DNA of 11,178 nucleotides from Phoronis ovalis (taxonomy: Eukaryota; Phoronida; Phoronidae): the NCBI GenBank assembly GCA_028565635.1, contig JAOXYB010055612.1, forward strand, positions 1 through 11,178. Direction: 5' to 3'. Below, in pieces: positions 7,986 through 11,178 of the stretch (positions are counted from its first letter, which is position 1; every line of letters begins with the position of its first letter). Both the position numbers and the translations under genes were made by a program. Below the pieces are notes generated by a model, which saw only the letters and a program-made list of their open reading frames with translations, did not search any database and had not been told where the DNA came from.

Positions 7986-8475
7986 TAAGATACCCCCTGG
8001 GGTCTAATCTCAATGTTCTGCACAGGAAATGTTCCAATTTTTTAACCTCAAATGTACACTCCAACCCAAATTATGTCAAAAAGACATTAGAAAACATGAA
8101 CTATTTTTTGAGTGATTCACCAGTTTTTTTCACAGTTTTAACTTTAAAAACAAGTACCAGTACTTATAGATATCCCACAAAAGTCATCCCGAAAAAAAAG
8201 TTCTGGATGTTATCCTTTAGGGAGGGAAAGAATGTGCACTTTTTAGACAGAAGTTATAGTGTCAGTATTAAATTGGTCTATCGTAGGTATGCTTTCTTGT
8301 AGCTGGAGATAGCTACGTGCAGAATTGACGCTTCTCATATTACTGTTTGTACTGTCTCTTGAAACTGCCAATGTCTTCTATTTGATAACCTTTGCATTAT
8401 GTGTGTGTGTGTAAGGAACCAGCAGATAGCACATCTCAGCTTTTGTGATTACGTTAAATCGTTGAAGTATAATCT
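7986..8475. other. AT-rich stretch without a supportable gene
   Basis: A plus-strand open frame covers 7889-8302, but its first quarter lies inside the foldback arm and the rest is Phe/Ser/Lys-rich with no motif. I treat it as chance. A short (GT)n run lies near 8401-8411. Confidence 0.6.
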
Positions 8476-8696
8476 GTATATAAATATGAGGGGGTAGGGG
8501 GGTCCTCCCAGGGTGCAATGCTCACACTTGAAAATTGCAAATGCTCATGGCAAGTAAAAAAAAAGGTTGCCAAAAAGATAAAGCTCGCTGCTCGCATTTA
8601 AGAGTCAATAGATGCTCGCGGCTCGGACTTAACAGACCACAAAGCTCAGTGCTCGGGGAACCCCCCCCCCCCCTATAACCCCCAAATATATAACTT
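8476..8696. repeat. Repeat element with G-run/C-run inverted ends and internal GCTCG repeats
   Basis: The left end reads TATATAAATATGAGGGGGTA followed by GGGGGG. The right end carries 13 consecutive C (8661-8673), then TATAACCCCCAAATATATA, which is roughly its reverse complement. Inside are degenerate tandem units of about 30 bp with paired GCTC motifs at 8583 (GCTCGCTGCTCGC), 8614 (GCTCGCGGCTCGG) and 8644 (GCTCAGTGCTCGG), and weaker copies at 8520 and 8543. This is consistent with a MITE carrying internal minisatellite-like units. Confidence 0.5.
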
Positions 8697-9112
8697 TAAG
8701 AATTCATAAAAATGTTGCACTATCAAAACCACCTACAATCAGGTGTTAAATACCATTATTTTAAAAACATTGGAAATAAAATTGTGACAAAGGTAAGGAC
8801 TCTCTCTGGTATACTTCCAATAAAACGTCAAAATGATTCTGATAAACACACTGATACAAATTTGCATTTTAATAATATTTTCCTAGCAACCTCTGCTTAC
8901 ACTGTCAAAGGCCTATGGCTATATCTTCTTAAAATCTATAATTTAAGGTACAGTACAATACGGTTAAGGAAGTGTTCAGCCATCAATCAGTGAAATACAC
9001 TACTGTACAATACTATATGTTACATAATGTAGTACAAATATTTGATCAACCTCAGAATAATTAATCCTTTCCGAAACTTCTCTGAACCTCCGAGTGTCAG
9101 GCTGTCAGCCCA
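8697..9112. other. Intergenic or intronic stretch, nothing recognised
   Basis: An open plus-strand frame at 8712-8993 (93 codons) gives a translation with no recognisable domain or codon-like pattern. I see no RNA gene or repeat here. If the hypothetical minus-strand gene is real, this lies in its first intron. Confidence 0.5.
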
Positions 9113-9134
9113 AGTAGTACTAGTACTAGTACTA
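9113..9134. repeat. Microsatellite, unit AGTACT
   Basis: AGTACT-type units run over 22 bases with one irregular first unit. The unit is self-complementary, so the array is also a palindrome. Confidence 0.75.
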
Positions 9135-9149
9135 GCAGAATCGTGTCTA

Positions 9150-9215
9150 TAGTCCTTATAATAGGCCCAATACGTCAGATAATGCCCCTATCACCGGAGC
9201 CTACCATTAGGACTA
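9150..9215. repeat. Imperfect inverted repeat next to the AGTACT array
   Basis: TAGTCCTTATAATAGGC (9150-9166) pairs with GCCTACCATTAGGACTA (9199-9215) at 14 of 17 positions, with a 32-base loop. The right arm shares CTACCATTAGG exactly with the direct repeat in intron 1 at 1920-1930, which hints at a dispersed repeat family. Confidence 0.4.
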
Positions 9216-9443
9216 TAAGTCGTGGCATATTATCCCGGCATATTACATGTGAGATATATATCACTGACGTTGTTAATCAGTTTAATCTATACGTTTGTGC
9301 AACGTCCATACATAATGTGTATATGTAGAAACAGAATTGTGATCTGATACATTGCAACTAACCACACGATAACCAAGTTTCTCCAATTGATTCAAGACTA
9401 TCGTAGGCGCCTCTCAACAGAGGTATACTGCCGGTAATTTCAC

Positions 9444-9656
9444 TGTTGACGCTGAGAAGCCGCCGTAGGCGCTAATAGACCGTATAGACGGATATCGACT
9501 ATCTGTTTGCTCTCCGGTTTGGGTTTGCTGTGCCCCAATACGTTTCATTTCTTCCGCATCACTTCCAGTATCACTAACAATCACAGTTGGACCGGATTCT
9601 AACTTCTTGTGCATGTCCTGAGGGATACACTCATATTTTACGAGAATATACGGCAT
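9444..9656 (-). CDS. Hypothetical first coding exon of a small minus-strand gene
   Basis: From the first in-frame ATG (9656-9654, context AGAATGC, upstream in-frame stop at 9779-9777) the frame reads MPYILVKYECIPQDMHKK, then a Gly/Asp/Glu-rich part with VIVSDTGSDAEEMKRIG and a polar Gln/Thr/Ser tail. The composition is more protein-like than that of the surrounding chance frames. A donor candidate ACA|GTGAAA gives 71 codons, phase 0. Without splicing it would stop at 9416-9414 after 81 residues. I do not recognise the family. It could join, through an intron of about 3 kb, to the 6250-6410 exon, which accepts phase 0. The evidence is only frame and splice-site compatibility. Confidence 0.3.
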
Positions 9657-11178
9657 TCTGGCAGATTTCAAACAAAGTCCAACTGACCTCGATGCACACT
9701 CGCAGTGAGTATGACCTCGATGTTCATGCGTATGTTCTCCTTCTTTGGGAGGCCCAATATTAAGTAAACAAAGATATTATGCACATTCGCCCCCTAGCGA
9801 AGTGAGCATGAACATTGTTTTCAAAATAGTCCAATCAAAATCCTTGATTATGACATCATACAACCTGGCATTCCCCTTTTTATTTCCTTATCAGAATGTT
9901 AGGCAGTTGTAGTGGAAACAGCCTACCACGCTATTTGCATGAATTCTTGCGTAAAAACGAGGAAAGAAAGCGGAACAAGTTGACCGATCGTGTCTATAAC
10001 ATTCAGAAGCGGTGCATACGTAGGTAGGTATTCTGTAAGTGACTATGATTTACCTAAATGTTGATGTTTTTTTAACAGGTATTTATGTCTGATCAATTCG
10101 AAGAAAACATAGACACGCTCTAGTAAATTAATTGACATTTAATACAAGGTTAAGGATATTATCTCAGGATGACAGCCCAGGACTATAGGGTCATTTATAT
10201 TCAGGAGTAAGGCCTAAGGATACTGCCTTTTTTGTCATATTTTGCAGTAAATGAATTTTTTATTAAAAAAATTGACAAAATAGCTTGAAGTTTGCTGTAC
10301 GCAACAATAAATTTATTAAATAATCCTGGGTGATTATTTCGGGTATTAAAAATGGGAATAAATAAAATGGCATCTAATAGCTCTTAAGGAGTTGAGCTGA
10401 ACGCCAGGCTATTTTTAAATAAATGAATTTCGATATAGTAGGCCTAGAGTCGGAGCAGGACAGAGACGGGGACAGAGAGTACGCATAGAAGATGATATAT
10501 GAACTCAGATGGTAGCACAGGGATTACTAGTCCTGGCTTCGTGACCCTCCAGTAGGAGGGTTGGTTATATTACTTATAGTCGCGATTTTGTGAGTTCGCA
10601 CTACGCCCTAAGAACTTTTGACGCGTGAGCTTGCCGAAAGTCACAAATCACAATGAAAGTGACCAGCCATCCAATAAGTATTTAATCCTTAATACGAGTA
10701 AATATTATATTGCCGATACTGTGTGCCCGCCTATCGAACTTCAACTTTGACTCCTCCAATCACCATTTGAAACTCCTCCTTAGACAAAAAATGCGCAAAC
10801 ACTTGCTACCCTAAAGTCATGGTAGAAGTCAAACTCGTGGAAGAAATATTTATGCTGTGTATATTGTTTGTCAATATGCCATTGCGGGAGCCCTAAATGG
10901 TGGTTTGACGGAGTAGTCAAATAATGTTAAAGTTTGATAGGCACGCAGTATCAGCTAGGAGTATAATTATAGTTTAACTCGTAGGGTAAGGATTATATAC
11001 TTTTTTGCAATTGGACACTTTCACTGTGATTTCAGTGCTATGTAAAGATTTGTGACATTCAGTAAGCCTAGTTACCTGTCAGAATTTGTCTGAGGCATAC
11101 TTAAGTGTGAACTCACAAAATTGGGATTGAGGGATTACATATTTTTTGCAAGTTTAAATTGTGGAGTCACTTTAACAA
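9657..11178. other. Non-coding flank, no supportable gene
   Basis: No open frame here looks coding. The near part could be promoter DNA for the hypothetical minus-strand exon. TGACCTCGATG occurs twice, at 9684-9694 and 9712-9722, flanking a small ACTC...GAGT inverted pair. The rest is AT-rich unique-looking sequence with no RNA gene or repeat that I can identify. Confidence 0.55.

Noticed and set aside
7889-8302. 137-codon plus-strand open frame
   Set aside because: Its first quarter is foldback-arm sequence. The remainder is Phe, Ser and Lys rich from AT-rich DNA and has no domain, good start context or splice structure.
8401-8411. Short GT dinucleotide run
   Set aside because: It is too short to be a meaningful microsatellite.
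8712-8993. 93-codon plus-strand open frame
   Set aside because: The translation shows no recognisable motif, and there is no support from neighbouring exons or regulatory signals.

Overview
The window looks like nuclear DNA of an animal, most likely an aquatic invertebrate. Coding sequence is split by GT-AG introns, intergenic DNA is AT-rich and carries several foldback or MITE-like repeats, and the two supported genes encode metazoan-style multidomain proteins. Nothing bacterial is visible (no operons, no Shine-Dalgarno sites). The species cannot be fixed from the sequence alone.

Layout. (1) Positions 1-736, minus strand: first coding exon of a large protein whose N-terminus resembles the HERC1/HERC2/ZZEF1/HECTD4 class. 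It runs off the left edge. (2) 737-1063: a compact gap between two start codons facing away from each other, probably a shared bidirectional promoter. (3) 1064-5117, plus strand: a complete four-exon gene for a predicted 685-residue protein. It has a poorly characterised N-terminal region, an acidic and basic linker, a GNAT acetyltransferase fold, a coiled coil, and a C-terminal PARP-type ADP-ribosyltransferase domain. A poly(A) signal follows at 5181. This gene is the main result: one chain joins a predicted acyl-CoA-dependent transferase to a predicted NAD+-dependent transferase, and the PARP triad reads Cys-Tyr-Glu instead of His-Tyr-Glu. (4) 5187-9656: mostly non-coding and repeat-rich. 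It may contain a small three-exon minus-strand gene (exons near 9444-9656, 6250-6410 and 5972-6023); this model is weak. Within it lie a roughly 940-bp near-palindrome (7037-7974) bounded by imperfect direct repeats, a shorter terminal-inverted-repeat element (6734-7016), and an element with G/C-run ends and internal GCTCG repeats (8476-8696). (5) 9657-11178: no supportable gene; the near part could be upstream sequence for the weak minus-strand gene.

Functional reading. The two confident genes are adjacent and divergent. Both would be modifier-type proteins if the family calls hold: one a giant HERC-like protein (ubiquitin ligase if HERC or HECTD4, scaffold if ZZEF1), the other a GNAT-PARP bifunctional enzyme. 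A shared promoter could co-express them, but nothing in the sequence links them biochemically.
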